Below, piece after piece: positions 34,991 through 44,073 of a stretch of 64,000 nt of DNA. A program made the position numbers and the translations under genes. Numbering within the stretch: position 1 is the first letter of the stretch; each line of letters starts with the position of its first letter. The stretch is taken from assembly GCA_001769125.1 (NCBI GenBank), contig MEOG01000046.1, positions 1-64,000 of the forward strand, in the 5' to 3' direction. Below the pieces are notes generated by a model. The model made no database searches and had not been told where the DNA came from. It was given only the letters and a program-made list of their open reading frames with translations. The stretch comes from Bacteroidetes bacterium GWF2_35_48 (lineage in GTDB: Bacteria > Bacteroidota > Bacteroidia > Bacteroidales > GWF2-35-48).

Positions 34991-35677
34991 TTACTTTTTA
35001 AAAAATGCGACATAATCAATAAGACAATCATGCAGCATTCTACTCAACCCGTCGCTGGTTATTGTTCCTCCTGATATCGCATCAACCCCATGCATGTCTT
35101 CATCAGGCGCGCCTCCTTTTCTGGCAGCAACAGATTTAAATTCTCCGAAACCATCAAAAATTTGTTTGCCGGAAAATTGCATTTGAAATTTACGCGTGTC
35201 AATTTCAGATCCCAAACCAGGTGTTTCGCCCTTATGATCAAAAACAGCTCCCTCAATTGTGTTCATATCATTTCTGAAAGCAATATATCCCCAGATAGGC
35301 CCCCATAAACCTTTACCCCGAACAGGAACAATATAAAATTCTTTTCCTTCGCCGGAAAAAATATAAACAGGAAGCTTCCGTTGCTCAGAAGGCTTTTTAA
35401 CTTCTATAGAAAAATCTATCGCAAATGCATCTCCTTCTGTTTTATCACCTTTATTGGTAACAACCATCGTTTCTGCAATATATTTCTTATACATCTCCCC
35501 TGCATTTTGAACTGTAGTTTCTATGTTTGCTGCCATTAATATATTCCGCATTTTCTCTACCCTGATATTATTTTCCTGAGCAGGCTTTAATTGCACTGCA
35601 ACAACTGTTAATGCCACTGCAACAATAATTATCATTACCGAAGCATATATAAAAATGTATTTGTTACTCTTATCCAT
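34991..35677 (-). CDS. nqrC: Na+-NQR subunit C
   Basis: 228 residues. One N-terminal membrane helix, then a periplasmic FMN-binding domain. Thr205 in S-G-G-T-I-T is the expected site of covalent FMN attachment by ApbE (consensus S-G-A/G-T). P-G-L-G-S-E is also conserved. No apbE gene is visible in the window. Confidence 0.96.
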   Translation of the reverse strand: MDKSNKYIFIYASVMIIIVAVALTVVAVQLKPAQENNIRVEKMRNILMAANIETTVQNAGEMYKKYIAETMVVTNKGDKTEGDAFAIDFSIEVKKPSEQRKLPVYIFSGEGKEFYIVPVRGKGLWGPIWGYIAFRNDMNTIEGAVFDHKGETPGLGSEIDTRKFQMQFSGKQIFDGFGEFKSVAARKGGAPDEDMHGVDAISGGTITSDGLSRMLHDCLIDYVAFFKK

Positions 35678-35684
35678 ATTTTAC

Positions 35685-35723
35685 GATTTAGGATTAAGGA
35701 TTAGGATTAAGGATTAGGATTTA
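35685..35723. repeat. GGATTTA/GGATTA array between nqrB and nqrC
   Basis: Runs of six- and seven-base units (GGATTTA, AGGATTA, AGGATT). The array enters the nqrB gene: its stop codon (35714-35716) and the last two or three codons are made of array sequence. Confidence 0.85.
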
Positions 35724-36877
35724 GATATTGTTACTCTCTTCATTCTTCTGCGAATATTTGCCTGAACAACATAATGGTCAATTAGTGGAGCAAAGACATT
35801 CATCAACAGAATTGCGAGCATCATTCCTTCAGGATACGCTGGATTTAAAACACGCAATAAAATTGCAAACATTCCAATCAGTAAGCCATAAATGATTTTA
35901 CCGTTATTGGTTTGCGCCGCAGTAACAGGGTCTGTTGCCATAAACACCGCACCGAAAAGAAAACCACCCAGTAACAAGTGTGTGAGCGGAGAAACACCCA
36001 TATAAGCATTTGCTCCGATAAGGTTAAACAGTAATGACATGATAATTCCTCCAATTACTACAGAAAACATGATACGCCAGTTTCCGATTCCTGATATCAA
36101 TAAAATTCCTGCACCAAGAAGAATCGCAAGTTTTGACGTTTCTCCAATAGAGCCGGGTATCAATCCCATGAATAAGGTAAAATTATCCGGTATTTTTTCT
36201 ATAGCTCCTTGTGCTGCATGAGACAAAGCTGTTGCACCTGAAAAGCCATCAACAACGCCCTGTCCGGAGGCTAATCCTGAAACCCAGGGTAAGTCGCCGG
36301 AAATTTTTGAGGGATATGCAAAAAAAATGAATGCGCGCGCCAGTAATGCGGGATTAAGGATATTCATTCCGGTTCCGCCAAATGCTTCTTTACCTATGAT
36401 AACTGCAAAAATAGTAGCAACCGCAACAATCCATAAAGGAACGTCAGGGGGCATAACCAGAGGGATAAGCATTCCGGTTACTAAAAAACCCTCATTAACC
36501 TCATGATGCCTAACCTGTGCGAAAATAAATTCAACAGCAAGACCGGAAACATACGATACAATAATAATGGGCAACATCTTTAATAATCCGAACCAGAACA
36601 TTTCAAAAAAACCTGCAGCTTGTCCGATAGAAGAAAAATACTGATATCCGATATTATACATTCCGAAAAGAAGAGCAGGCATCAGCGCAATAACAACAAC
36701 GCTCATTGTACGTTTCATGTCAATTGCATCGCGGATGTGAGCTCCTTTTTTAGTTACTTTGTCAGAAACAAAAAGAAATGTTTCGAACGCATCAAACGTT
36801 GACTCGAACTTTTCAAATTTCCCTCCTTTCCGAAAATTTGGTTTTATTTTATCTAAAATTTTTCTTAATCCCTTCAT
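35714..36877 (-). CDS. nqrB: Na+-NQR subunit B
   Basis: 387 residues with about ten membrane helices. Carries the second covalent FMN, on Thr216 in G-F-S-G-A-T-A-L-S, and forms part of the Na+ and quinone path. N-L-type family blocks are visible: H-H-E-V-N-E-G-F-L-V-T-G and F-G-G-T-G-M-N-I-L-N-P. The C-terminal K-S and stop lie in a heptamer array, so the end of the protein may vary between strains. It starts 11 bp after nqrA. Confidence 0.96.
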   Translation of the reverse strand: MKGLRKILDKIKPNFRKGGKFEKFESTFDAFETFLFVSDKVTKKGAHIRDAIDMKRTMSVVVIALMPALLFGMYNIGYQYFSSIGQAAGFFEMFWFGLLKMLPIIIVSYVSGLAVEFIFAQVRHHEVNEGFLVTGMLIPLVMPPDVPLWIVAVATIFAVIIGKEAFGGTGMNILNPALLARAFIFFAYPSKISGDLPWVSGLASGQGVVDGFSGATALSHAAQGAIEKIPDNFTLFMGLIPGSIGETSKLAILLGAGILLISGIGNWRIMFSVVIGGIIMSLLFNLIGANAYMGVSPLTHLLLGGFLFGAVFMATDPVTAAQTNNGKIIYGLLIGMFAILLRVLNPAYPEGMMLAILLMNVFAPLIDHYVVQANIRRRMKRVTISKS

Positions 36878-36888
36878 CTTGCTTTTTA

Positions 36889-38241
36889 TTAATTCATCTC
36901 CTTGTATAGCTGGTTCAGACCCTTACGAACTATGCTCTGGATTTCAGTTTTTGATGTACATATAAATTCACACAATGCCAAATCCTCTTCAATGACTTCA
37001 TAAATTCCGAGTTTTTCCATCAAATCAATATCTTCAATAATAATTGCTTTGAGTAATTGCATTGGCAAAATATCCATTGGTATAACTTTTTCATACTCTC
37101 CGGTAATAACCAGCGCTCTTTCGCCTCCGTGATAATTCGTATCAATAACATATTGTTTTCCGGGTATGAGCCACGATAAAAAAGTTTTGGAAAAGCTGTA
37201 TTTTTTCAATCCGGGCAAAGCCCAGCCAATAAATTCATGTTTATTCCCTTCAGGTATAACTGTCAGTTGCGAATCAAAAAACCCAAGATATCCGTTTGCA
37301 GAAATTTGAGTGCCTGTGAGAACATTCCCTGAAATATAACGTACATTTTCGCAAGTGGTATTCCTACTTAAAATAGGCTGAATACATGCTCCCTGCTTTG
37401 TCTTTACATATTTTGAAATAGTTTGTTCCGATCCGGTAACCGCAATAATTTTACTGACATCATACACAGAGTTGTTGAAAAACCTTCCAAGCACTAATAC
37501 GTCCTGCGGATTAAGCGTCCAAACAATTTCATCTTTGTTGATCGGGTCTGTATGATGTATTTGCACACCCGGATTTCCGGCAGGATGCGGACCAATATAT
37601 TCTGTAATAACAACCCCGGGTGCAGTTGAAAAAACAGGGGCTACAGGCTTTTTCCCATTCACGCCCAGATGAATTTTTCCTTTTGTTAGTTTTGATAAAA
37701 CTTCTATTCCTTTATGAAAATCTTTTTCCTGCCCGTGCATTATAAAATCATAATCTGGCGAGAGAGGAGCTGTGTCAAAACAGGAGATAAAAATTGCTTT
37801 GGGTTCACGGTTCAGATTTGCAGTAATTCCATAAGGACGTTGCTTAAGGAAAGGCCATAACCCTGATTTTAGCAAAAGCTCTTTTAGCTCCTCTGCTGAA
37901 TAATCCTTTAACAGTTTCAACGAATAAGATTCAGAAGAAAAAATGCCATCCGATTCGATTACAATATCCAGAATAAGTCTTTTTTCTCCTCTGACAACTG
38001 CTTTAACAGTACCGCTTACAGGGGATGCAAATAGAATTTCAGGTTGATCTTTGCTAAAAAAAACTGGAGTTCCACATTTTACAACATCACCTTCCTTTAC
38101 CAGCATTTTAGGAACCAGCATGGGAAAATCTGAAGGACGAAGCGCAAATAAACGGATGTCTTTGGGTTCAAAAAACTCTGTTTTAGCTGATCCTGCCAGA
38201 TTGATGTTCAATCCTTTCTTTAATTTTATTTGTTGAGGCAT
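36889..38241 (-). CDS. nqrA: Na+-NQR subunit A
   Basis: 450 residues from the ATG at 38241, chosen over an in-frame TTG at 38265 because AGAAGG lies at the right distance upstream and the protein then begins with the family start (K-L-K-K-G-L-N-I-N-L-A-G). Soluble cytoplasmic subunit with G-I-T-A-N and H-P-A-G-N-P-G-V-Q-I-H-H conserved. First gene of nqrABCDEF, which oxidises NADH, reduces quinone and pumps Na+ outward. Confidence 0.96.
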   Translation of the reverse strand: MPQQIKLKKGLNINLAGSAKTEFFEPKDIRLFALRPSDFPMLVPKMLVKEGDVVKCGTPVFFSKDQPEILFASPVSGTVKAVVRGEKRLILDIVIESDGIFSSESYSLKLLKDYSAEELKELLLKSGLWPFLKQRPYGITANLNREPKAIFISCFDTAPLSPDYDFIMHGQEKDFHKGIEVLSKLTKGKIHLGVNGKKPVAPVFSTAPGVVITEYIGPHPAGNPGVQIHHTDPINKDEIVWTLNPQDVLVLGRFFNNSVYDVSKIIAVTGSEQTISKYVKTKQGACIQPILSRNTTCENVRYISGNVLTGTQISANGYLGFFDSQLTVIPEGNKHEFIGWALPGLKKYSFSKTFLSWLIPGKQYVIDTNYHGGERALVITGEYEKVIPMDILPMQLLKAIIIEDIDLMEKLGIYEVIEEDLALCEFICTSKTEIQSIVRKGLNQLYKEMN

Positions 38242-38415
38242 ATTACCTTCTTTGTTATTTATCAAAATAAGTTTTAAAATTATTTTTTCGAGAAAAAGAT
38301 ATGAATGATTTTAACTCAAAATTTTTGCTAAAACTATTAAAAAAAAAGAATACTGCAAATTCAAAATTTTTGATAAATATCATGAAGAATAAAATAACAT
38401 CTTTCTGAAAAATAT

Positions 38416-38423
38416 TAATTTTG
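38416..38423 (+). promoter_or_regulatory. Bacteroidota -7 box (TAATTTTG)
   Basis: TAATTTTG, 19 nt before the ATG at 38443; probable promoter of the small Cys-containing membrane protein, divergent from nqrA. Confidence 0.5.
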
Positions 38424-38442
38424 AAAAAAATATTTCCATGCT

Positions 38443-38649
38443 ATGCTGAAAGTCCTTATTCCTGCTATCGTTTTATTAATTTTAGCCTTTTTGGGCTTTG
38501 CTATAAAAATGTTTTTCATAAAAAACGGAGAATTCAAAAAAACCTGTAGCTCTGTAGACTCAAAAACCGGTAAACGGATAGGTTGTGTTTGCAATGGAGA
38601 AGATGATGAAAATTGCGTTAATTACGAAGAACATCACGGCAAGAACTAA
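38443..38649 (+). CDS. Small membrane protein with four cysteines, possible NqrM analogue
   Basis: 68 residues. One N-terminal membrane helix (about 4-27), a basic F-F-I-K-N-G-E-F-K-K segment, then four cysteines in the pattern C-x(13)-C-x-C-x(7)-C and an acidic end. This resembles small Bacteroidota proteins often labelled 'membrane or secreted protein', and also the layout of NqrM (DUF539): one helix, a basic stretch and C...C-x-C...C. NqrM is needed to mature Na+-NQR, possibly by delivering iron to the NqrD/NqrE cluster. Its position, divergent from nqrA, fits that role. Family membership is not established. Confidence 0.6.
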   Translation: MLKVLIPAIVLLILAFLGFAIKMFFIKNGEFKKTCSSVDSKTGKRIGCVCNGEDDENCVNYEEHHGKN

Positions 38650-38652
38650 CAA

Positions 38653-40227
38653 TCATTTCCCTAAACAGCATTTTTTGTATTTTTTCCCACTGCCACAGGG
38701 GCATGGGTCGTTGCGTCCGGCTTTAACAAATTCTTGATCTGTGTTTCCCAAATCAGATAAATTTTTATAGTCTTTGGTTTCATCATAATCTTCTTCTTGA
38801 TACTCTGATTCTAAATCATTATTGCTATTAGAATACCACTTTTTTATAAATTGATCATATCTTTCAAAAATAGAGGATTGAAATTTTTTTGTATCCTTAA
38901 CAACAACAGAGTTGATGTCTTTTTCTACAGTTTCATAAGCCCCACTCACACTTTCATTCACAATTTTGAGATCATACATTTTTTTAATAAGGGGCATAAG
39001 TTCTCTTCCTTCAAAAGAAATAACATCTCCAATCATTAAACCTAATAAATCTGTATCAAGTATGTTTTTGTTTTTTTTATTTTCGATGAAAAATTCAAAT
39101 ACTTCTTTATACCATGCGACCACGTCCTCTCTTCTTTCCTTGTCGTGAAAATATATTTCAGAAATAGCTCCGGACACCATTGATTTCAAATAGGTAAGCA
39201 GGTTGGGCTCTTTCATAAAAGAACTAAATACATCAAGCTTATCCCTCCCAAGAATTGCTAAGTCTTTCTGGAAAAAATCAGGAAGCATATCTCCGAAATA
39301 AAAATCATTATATTCATCATTTTGTCGTAGTATTTCTAGAACAACCGGGAGGCTTTCTTTTGCGCCCATTTCTGTTAATAAAAACAAAGCATGAATAATG
39401 AAATCAAGAGAAATATCCACTGATTTTTGGATTCTTTTGAAACCTAAAAAACTATCCCAGATGAAATTTTCTAAATCTTTAATTGCTGTTTCTCGAGGCA
39501 GGGAAAGAATTGTTTCAATAATTTCTTTTTCAATCCATATATCACAGAAATATAATTTTTCTATTTCAGGATGCGTAAACACAGGCTTTTCCCATGTTTT
39601 TTCTTTATCATAAATGGGTGTAATATACTTGGGTGTAATGGAGTTATCCTTTGCAAAAAATGGCGATTTTGAAATGTTTTCAGCAGTATTTTTCATTATT
39701 AAATTAAAACAAACATCCCTTTCAGAAGAATCGGGAGCAGCCCTGTCCAGTATTTCAAATTTTACCCAGGCAGAACGGTTATCTCCGATGCCAACAAAAT
39801 ATTGTACGATAATAAAATAAAAACTTAATATTTCTGACATGTGAAAAATATCTCTTTCGGGGTATAATTCATTTATATTAAATTTATTTTCAAATAAGTC
39901 CGGTATAAGATTATATTGTTTTTTTTTAAGATAACATCTTGACAACTGAATTTTCCCGAATAAATAATCAGGATGCTCTTTCACCATAAGCCTTGATGTT
40001 TCTTCATATTTATCAAGTTCCCCTTTTAATTGGTAGGCTATAGCGAGATAATTTTTTAAAACAGGAACATGAGGATATTTTTCAATCAGGTCTTTTATTT
40101 TTTTTACGACTTTTCCTTTAGTTTCTGTAACTTCATAGTGTAATTCTTCTATTTTTTCATTCAACTCGGGCTGTTCCTGATAAGTTAAGATAGGCTCTTT
40201 TGTTATGGAAAAAGGCAGGTTTTTCAT
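38653..40227 (-). CDS. TPR-like protein with SEC-C zinc-binding tail
   Basis: 524 residues. The N-terminal half is helical with TPR-like units (about 20-110). The middle carries a DUF1186-like block (L-P-R-E-T-A-I-K-D-L-E-N-F). After an acidic linker it ends in a classical SEC-C motif, G-R-N-D-P-C-P-C-G-S-G-K-K-Y-K-K-C-C, which binds zinc and is also found at the C-terminus of SecA. The function of such proteins is unknown. It starts seven bp after gltX, so it is probably co-transcribed. It ends three bp from the convergent small membrane gene. Confidence 0.8.
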   Translation of the reverse strand: MKNLPFSITKEPILTYQEQPELNEKIEELHYEVTETKGKVVKKIKDLIEKYPHVPVLKNYLAIAYQLKGELDKYEETSRLMVKEHPDYLFGKIQLSRCYLKKKQYNLIPDLFENKFNINELYPERDIFHMSEILSFYFIIVQYFVGIGDNRSAWVKFEILDRAAPDSSERDVCFNLIMKNTAENISKSPFFAKDNSITPKYITPIYDKEKTWEKPVFTHPEIEKLYFCDIWIEKEIIETILSLPRETAIKDLENFIWDSFLGFKRIQKSVDISLDFIIHALFLLTEMGAKESLPVVLEILRQNDEYNDFYFGDMLPDFFQKDLAILGRDKLDVFSSFMKEPNLLTYLKSMVSGAISEIYFHDKERREDVVAWYKEVFEFFIENKKNKNILDTDLLGLMIGDVISFEGRELMPLIKKMYDLKIVNESVSGAYETVEKDINSVVVKDTKKFQSSIFERYDQFIKKWYSNSNNDLESEYQEEDYDETKDYKNLSDLGNTDQEFVKAGRNDPCPCGSGKKYKKCCLGK

Positions 40228-40234
40228 TTTTTTA

Positions 40235-41764
40235 TTATTTTTTTACATTTTTAACCGCAAAATCAATTCTCCGAACTGTTTCTTCTTTTCCCAATAAAGC
40301 GAGCATGGTAAACATATCAGGACCGGTAGCCGCGCCAACGATGGCCACGCGCAAAGCATTCATGGCCTGTCCCATTCCGATTTGTTTTTCCTGAACAAAA
40401 ATATTGGCAGCATCGTGTGCTTTCTCTGCTGTGAACTCAGGCATAGAGGCAAAAACAGCCGCTAATTCTGTAAGCAATGCAGGAGAATTATCTTTCCACT
40501 TATCTTTAACTGATTTTTCATCAAAAGACTCGGGCGCAATAAAAAAGAACGATGATTTTTCCCAGAAATCCGTAATAAAAATCATGCGCTCTTTAACCAA
40601 ACCAATTACACACTCAATATAATCATCTGTACTGCAAATTCCTTTTATTATAAACATGGGCTTGAAAATTTCAAGTAATTCTGCATTTGATTTTTTTGAA
40701 AGATACTGATGATTAAACCACTTTGCTTTTTCAAGATCGAATTTCGCGCCTGCTTTACTCACACGCTCTAAAGAAAAAGATTGAATGAGCTCTTCCATGG
40801 AAAATAATTCCTGCTCTGTTCCCGGATTCCATCCAAGAAAAGCAAGAAGGTTGACTACTGCTTCGGAAATATATCCCGATTCTCTGTATCCAGACGAAAT
40901 TTCTTTTGAGGAAGGATCTTCCCATTGTAAAGGGAAAACAGGAAATCCGAGACGGTCGCCATCGCGCTTGCTGAGCTTTCCGTTTCCATCGGGCTTCAGC
41001 AATAAAGGCAAATGAGCAAATTGCGGCATATCATTTTCAATACCAAGATAGCGATACAACAAGACATGCAGAGGAGCAGAAGGAAGCCATTCCTCGCCGC
41101 GTATCACATGCGAAATCTGCATCAGAAAATCATCAACAACATTCGCGAGATGATAGGTAGGAAGACCATCCGATTTAAAAAGAACCTTATCATCGAGCAG
41201 AGCAGACTGAACTTTTACGATGCCGCGAATTAGGTCATGAACAATAATTTCTTCATTTTCAGGAATTTTAATTCGTATGACATAAGGCTCTCCTGCTGCT
41301 ATTTTCTGCGCTACTTCATCTTTTGAGAGCGTCAGAGAATTTTTCATCTGCATTCTGGTTGCCGGGCCATACTGAAATGGTTGCTTATTTGCCTCGTGTT
41401 GTTTTTTTATATTTTCGAGTTCTTCAGGTGTATCAAAAGCAAAATAGGCATGATTATTTTCAATAAGCCGGTCTGCAAACTGCCTGTATACGATTCTTCT
41501 TTCGCTCTGCCTGTAGGGTGCATGCGGGCCTCCAACGTGAACCCCTTCGTCAAATTTCAAACCCACCCATGCGAGCGCTTCTACGATATATTCTTCTGCT
41601 CCCGGTACAAACCGCGTCTGGTCTGTGTCTTCAATTCGTAATATAAAATCGCCTCCGTGCTTTTTCGCAAACAAATAATTATAAAGAGCGGTTCTTACGC
41701 CACCAATATGAAGAGGACCTGTTGGGCTTGGCGCAAAGCGCACACGTACTTTTTTTTCTGACAT
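40235..41764 (-). CDS. gltX: Glutamyl-tRNA synthetase
   Basis: 509 residues, class I synthetase. The HIGH-type motif is P-L-H19-I-G-G, and the KMSKS-type loop is K-L-S-K-R-D-G-D near residue 265. It charges tRNA-Glu, and possibly tRNA-Gln if the organism uses the GatCAB route, which cannot be judged here. Normal length; the C-terminal anticodon-binding half is intact. Confidence 0.97.
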   Translation of the reverse strand: MSEKKVRVRFAPSPTGPLHIGGVRTALYNYLFAKKHGGDFILRIEDTDQTRFVPGAEEYIVEALAWVGLKFDEGVHVGGPHAPYRQSERRIVYRQFADRLIENNHAYFAFDTPEELENIKKQHEANKQPFQYGPATRMQMKNSLTLSKDEVAQKIAAGEPYVIRIKIPENEEIIVHDLIRGIVKVQSALLDDKVLFKSDGLPTYHLANVVDDFLMQISHVIRGEEWLPSAPLHVLLYRYLGIENDMPQFAHLPLLLKPDGNGKLSKRDGDRLGFPVFPLQWEDPSSKEISSGYRESGYISEAVVNLLAFLGWNPGTEQELFSMEELIQSFSLERVSKAGAKFDLEKAKWFNHQYLSKKSNAELLEIFKPMFIIKGICSTDDYIECVIGLVKERMIFITDFWEKSSFFFIAPESFDEKSVKDKWKDNSPALLTELAAVFASMPEFTAEKAHDAANIFVQEKQIGMGQAMNALRVAIVGAATGPDMFTMLALLGKEETVRRIDFAVKNVKK

Positions 41765-41783
41765 ATTTTTATTTTTAGGACAG

Positions 41784-41791
41784 CAAATATA
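41784..41791 (-). promoter_or_regulatory. Bacteroidota -7 box (TATATTTG, minus strand) for gltX
   Basis: CAAATATA on the plus strand reads TATATTTG, 19 nt before the gltX ATG. Confidence 0.6.
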
Positions 41792-41928
41792 AAAGAAATT
41801 ACGGCAAGAAAATAATTCTTTTTTTGGAAAATGTCAGGAAAATTTTGTGACTAATCATGCTTAACCCTTAAAAAAAACCAATAAAATAGCCCCTGTCATT
41901 TTTTTATTGGATATTAAGCTCTCATTAT

Positions 41929-41936
41929 TAATTTTG
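41929..41936 (+). promoter_or_regulatory. Promoter of efp (-7 box TAATTTTG with -33 TTG)
   Basis: TAATTTTG at 41929-41936 has a TTG at 41907-41909, a spacing of 19 bp that fits the Bacteroidota sigma-ABfr consensus. The ATG is 22 nt downstream. Confidence 0.6.
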
Positions 41937-41958
41937 CAATCTTATTAAAATATTAATT

Positions 41959-42519
41959 ATGGCTAAAGTATCAGACATTTCAAAAGGAACATTTGTTCGC
42001 TACAATGGAGAACTTGCTGCTGTTCTGGAATACGAACACCGCACTCCTGGCAACCTCAGAGCATTTTATCAGGTTAAGCTCCGCAATATTAAAAGCGGAA
42101 AACTTATCGAACAGCGTTTTCGTCCAGACGAAGAAATTGAGCACGTTAGGGTTGAAGTTAAAGAACAACAGTATTTATACAAAGAAGGCGATACCATTGT
42201 TTGTATGGACAACAGTACCTACGAGCAGATAAATATTCCCAAGGAAGTTTTTGGAGAAAGCTTTCAGTTTTTAAAAGAAGGAATGACCATTCTGATTTCT
42301 TTTGATGGAGATAATCCGGTATATGCAGAACCTCCTGTTGCTGTTGAAATGGAAATAACCTATACAGAACCCGGAATTAAAGGCGATACTGCAACGCGTA
42401 CATTAAAAGCCGCAACTATTGAAACCGGAGCTACAGTTAGAGTTCCGCTTTTTATTAATATTGGCGACCGTGTAAAAATTGATACACGAACTGGCGATTA
42501 TATAGAAAGAGCAAAGTAA
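41959..42519 (+). CDS. efp: Elongation factor P (loop variant)
   Basis: 186 residues, three beta-barrel domains, normal length. EF-P rescues ribosomes stalled at polyproline. The functional loop reads T-P-G-N32-L-R-A-F. Aligned with E. coli P-G-K34-G-Q-A-F, the residue that is beta-lysylated (or rhamnosylated when Arg) is Asn32 here. This points to an unmodified or differently modified EF-P. No modification enzyme (epmA/B, earP) is nearby. The NdpA-family gene follows after 28 bp. Confidence 0.95.
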   Translation: MAKVSDISKGTFVRYNGELAAVLEYEHRTPGNLRAFYQVKLRNIKSGKLIEQRFRPDEEIEHVRVEVKEQQYLYKEGDTIVCMDNSTYEQINIPKEVFGESFQFLKEGMTILISFDGDNPVYAEPPVAVEMEITYTEPGIKGDTATRTLKAATIETGATVRVPLFINIGDRVKIDTRTGDYIERAK

Positions 42520-42547
42520 TGGACAATACATTAAACCCAAAACCCTT

Positions 42548-43594
42548 ATGATAGAATGCTCTGAAAGTAAAATGGAACGGCTAATCGTTCATTACATAGG
42601 TAACAAACACAATGAGGAGCTGTGTCGTTTTTCAAATTCTTTGCTGAAAAAACTCCCCGAAGCAATTGAAGAAATTCTTTGCAGGTATTTTTTATCCCCT
42701 TTTAAAACAAACGAATACTATCATCTTACACACGAAAGCGACCTTAATCTGAATGAGATGTATACGTATGCCTGTGAGATTTTTGATAACACAGCGGACT
42801 TTACGGATGTAAGCAAAAAAATTGGAAAGCACTTATACGAGCAGGCTACCCATCCAAAAATTAAAGGCGGGGAATTTTATGCAGCATACTTTTCAAATTG
42901 CATCGTAGATGGAGAAGAAACAGAAGCAATAGGTTTGTTTAAATCAGAATCGAAAGATACGTACCTTCGTGTTATGCCGGAAAAGGATTCGTTTAATATA
43001 TCAAGCGAAGAAGGAATCAATATTTCAAAATTAGAAAAGGGCTGTCTGATTTTTAACACAGAAAAAGAAAAAGGTTTTCTTGTCGCAGTTGTGGATGCAG
43101 GAAGCAAAGGAAATGAAGCGCAGTACTGGAAAGATCATTTTCTTCATCTTAAAAATCGTTCCGACAGTTTTCATCACACAAAAAACATACTCACACTTTG
43201 CAAACATTTTGTAACAGATGAAATGCCTGAAAAATTTGACCTAACACGCGCAGATCAGGCCGACATGCTTAACAAATCTGTAAAGTTTTTTAAGGAAAAT
43301 GAAAATTTTGAAATGAAAAATTTTGCGCAGGAGGTAATGCAGGAACCTGAGGTAATAAAAGCCTTCAAAGACTATAAAAAACAATTTCAATATGATCAGG
43401 ACATAGAGTTTGAAGATAAATTTGAAATATCAAAACCAGCGGTAAAGAAGCAGCAGAAAATTTTCAAAAGCGTTATTAAACTTGACAAAAATTTTCACGT
43501 GTATGTTCACGGAGACCGCGAACTTATTGAAAAAGGCTATGACGAAGACACTAAAATGCACTATTATAAATTGTATTTTACAGAAGAGGAATAG
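42548..43594 (+). CDS. YejK/NdpA-family nucleoid-associated protein
   Basis: 348 residues. The whole length matches the NdpA/YejK family: an N-terminal mixed domain, F-Y-A-A-Y-F and V-V-D-A-G-S-K-G-N-E-A-Q-Y-W-K-D-H-F-L in the middle, and a charged helical C-terminus. E. coli YejK is a nucleoid-associated protein reported to interact with topoisomerase IV and gyrase. It is probably co-transcribed with efp. The start at 42548 gives M-I-E-C-S; the internal ATG at 42572 is an alternative start. Confidence 0.8.
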   Translation: MIECSESKMERLIVHYIGNKHNEELCRFSNSLLKKLPEAIEEILCRYFLSPFKTNEYYHLTHESDLNLNEMYTYACEIFDNTADFTDVSKKIGKHLYEQATHPKIKGGEFYAAYFSNCIVDGEETEAIGLFKSESKDTYLRVMPEKDSFNISSEEGINISKLEKGCLIFNTEKEKGFLVAVVDAGSKGNEAQYWKDHFLHLKNRSDSFHHTKNILTLCKHFVTDEMPEKFDLTRADQADMLNKSVKFFKENENFEMKNFAQEVMQEPEVIKAFKDYKKQFQYDQDIEFEDKFEISKPAVKKQQKIFKSVIKLDKNFHVYVHGDRELIEKGYDEDTKMHYYKLYFTEEE

Positions 43595-43647
43595 AGGGAA
43601 AAAGATTTTATAAAAAATCACTCAATTCTACTGAGCTTTATCAAAAA

Positions 43648-43674
43648 AAAGACTTTCTCGAATGGAAAGTCTTT
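43648..43674. terminator. Bidirectional terminator
   Basis: AAAGACTTTC-TCGAATG-GAAAGTCTTT with A-runs on the left and TTTA on the right, between the convergent ndpA-like and rpoZ genes. Confidence 0.85.
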
Positions 43675-43736
43675 ATAATGTAAACCAAGGCAATGATGTT
43701 TTGTATCAAGCTAATTTATTAAAAAAAAATCAAATA

Positions 43737-44063
43737 TTATTCTTCTGTCCTAGCAGGATTTCTGAAATAAATTTTTCCTTCAACAAATTCCTGAAGCGAT
43801 ATAAGAGAAGGTTTGGGTAACTTTTCATAAAAACGGGATATTTCAATCTGCTCACGATTTTCAAAAATTTCTTCAAGATTATCAGTGTAAGAGGCAAATT
43901 CTTCCAGTTTTTTGGTTAACTCCTCTTTCATTTCCACAGAAATCTGGTTGGCTCTTTTAGAAATAATAACAATAGACTCATAGCTGTTTCCTGTTTCAAT
44001 GTTGAAATTTTCAACATCTCTTGTGATTGTAGTAGGAGACGCGGTTGTTTTTTTATAATCCAT
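43737..44063 (-). CDS. rpoZ: RNA polymerase omega subunit (Bacteroidota form)
   Basis: 108 residues from the ATG at 44063. An upstream in-frame extension would overlap bamD and is not homologous. Family marks are M-D-Y-K-K, E-T-G-N-x-Y-E-S-I-V-I-I-S-K-R-A-N-Q-I and the E-E-F-A-S-x-T-D-N-L-E-E-x-F-E-N-R-E-Q-I stretch of Bacteroidota omega. It helps assemble beta' into RNA polymerase. It lies 10 bp after bamD, so expression is coupled to an outer-membrane gene. Confidence 0.9.
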   Translation of the reverse strand: MDYKKTTASPTTITRDVENFNIETGNSYESIVIISKRANQISVEMKEELTKKLEEFASYTDNLEEIFENREQIEISRFYEKLPKPSLISLQEFVEGKIYFRNPARTEE

Positions 44064-44073
44064 AATACAAATT

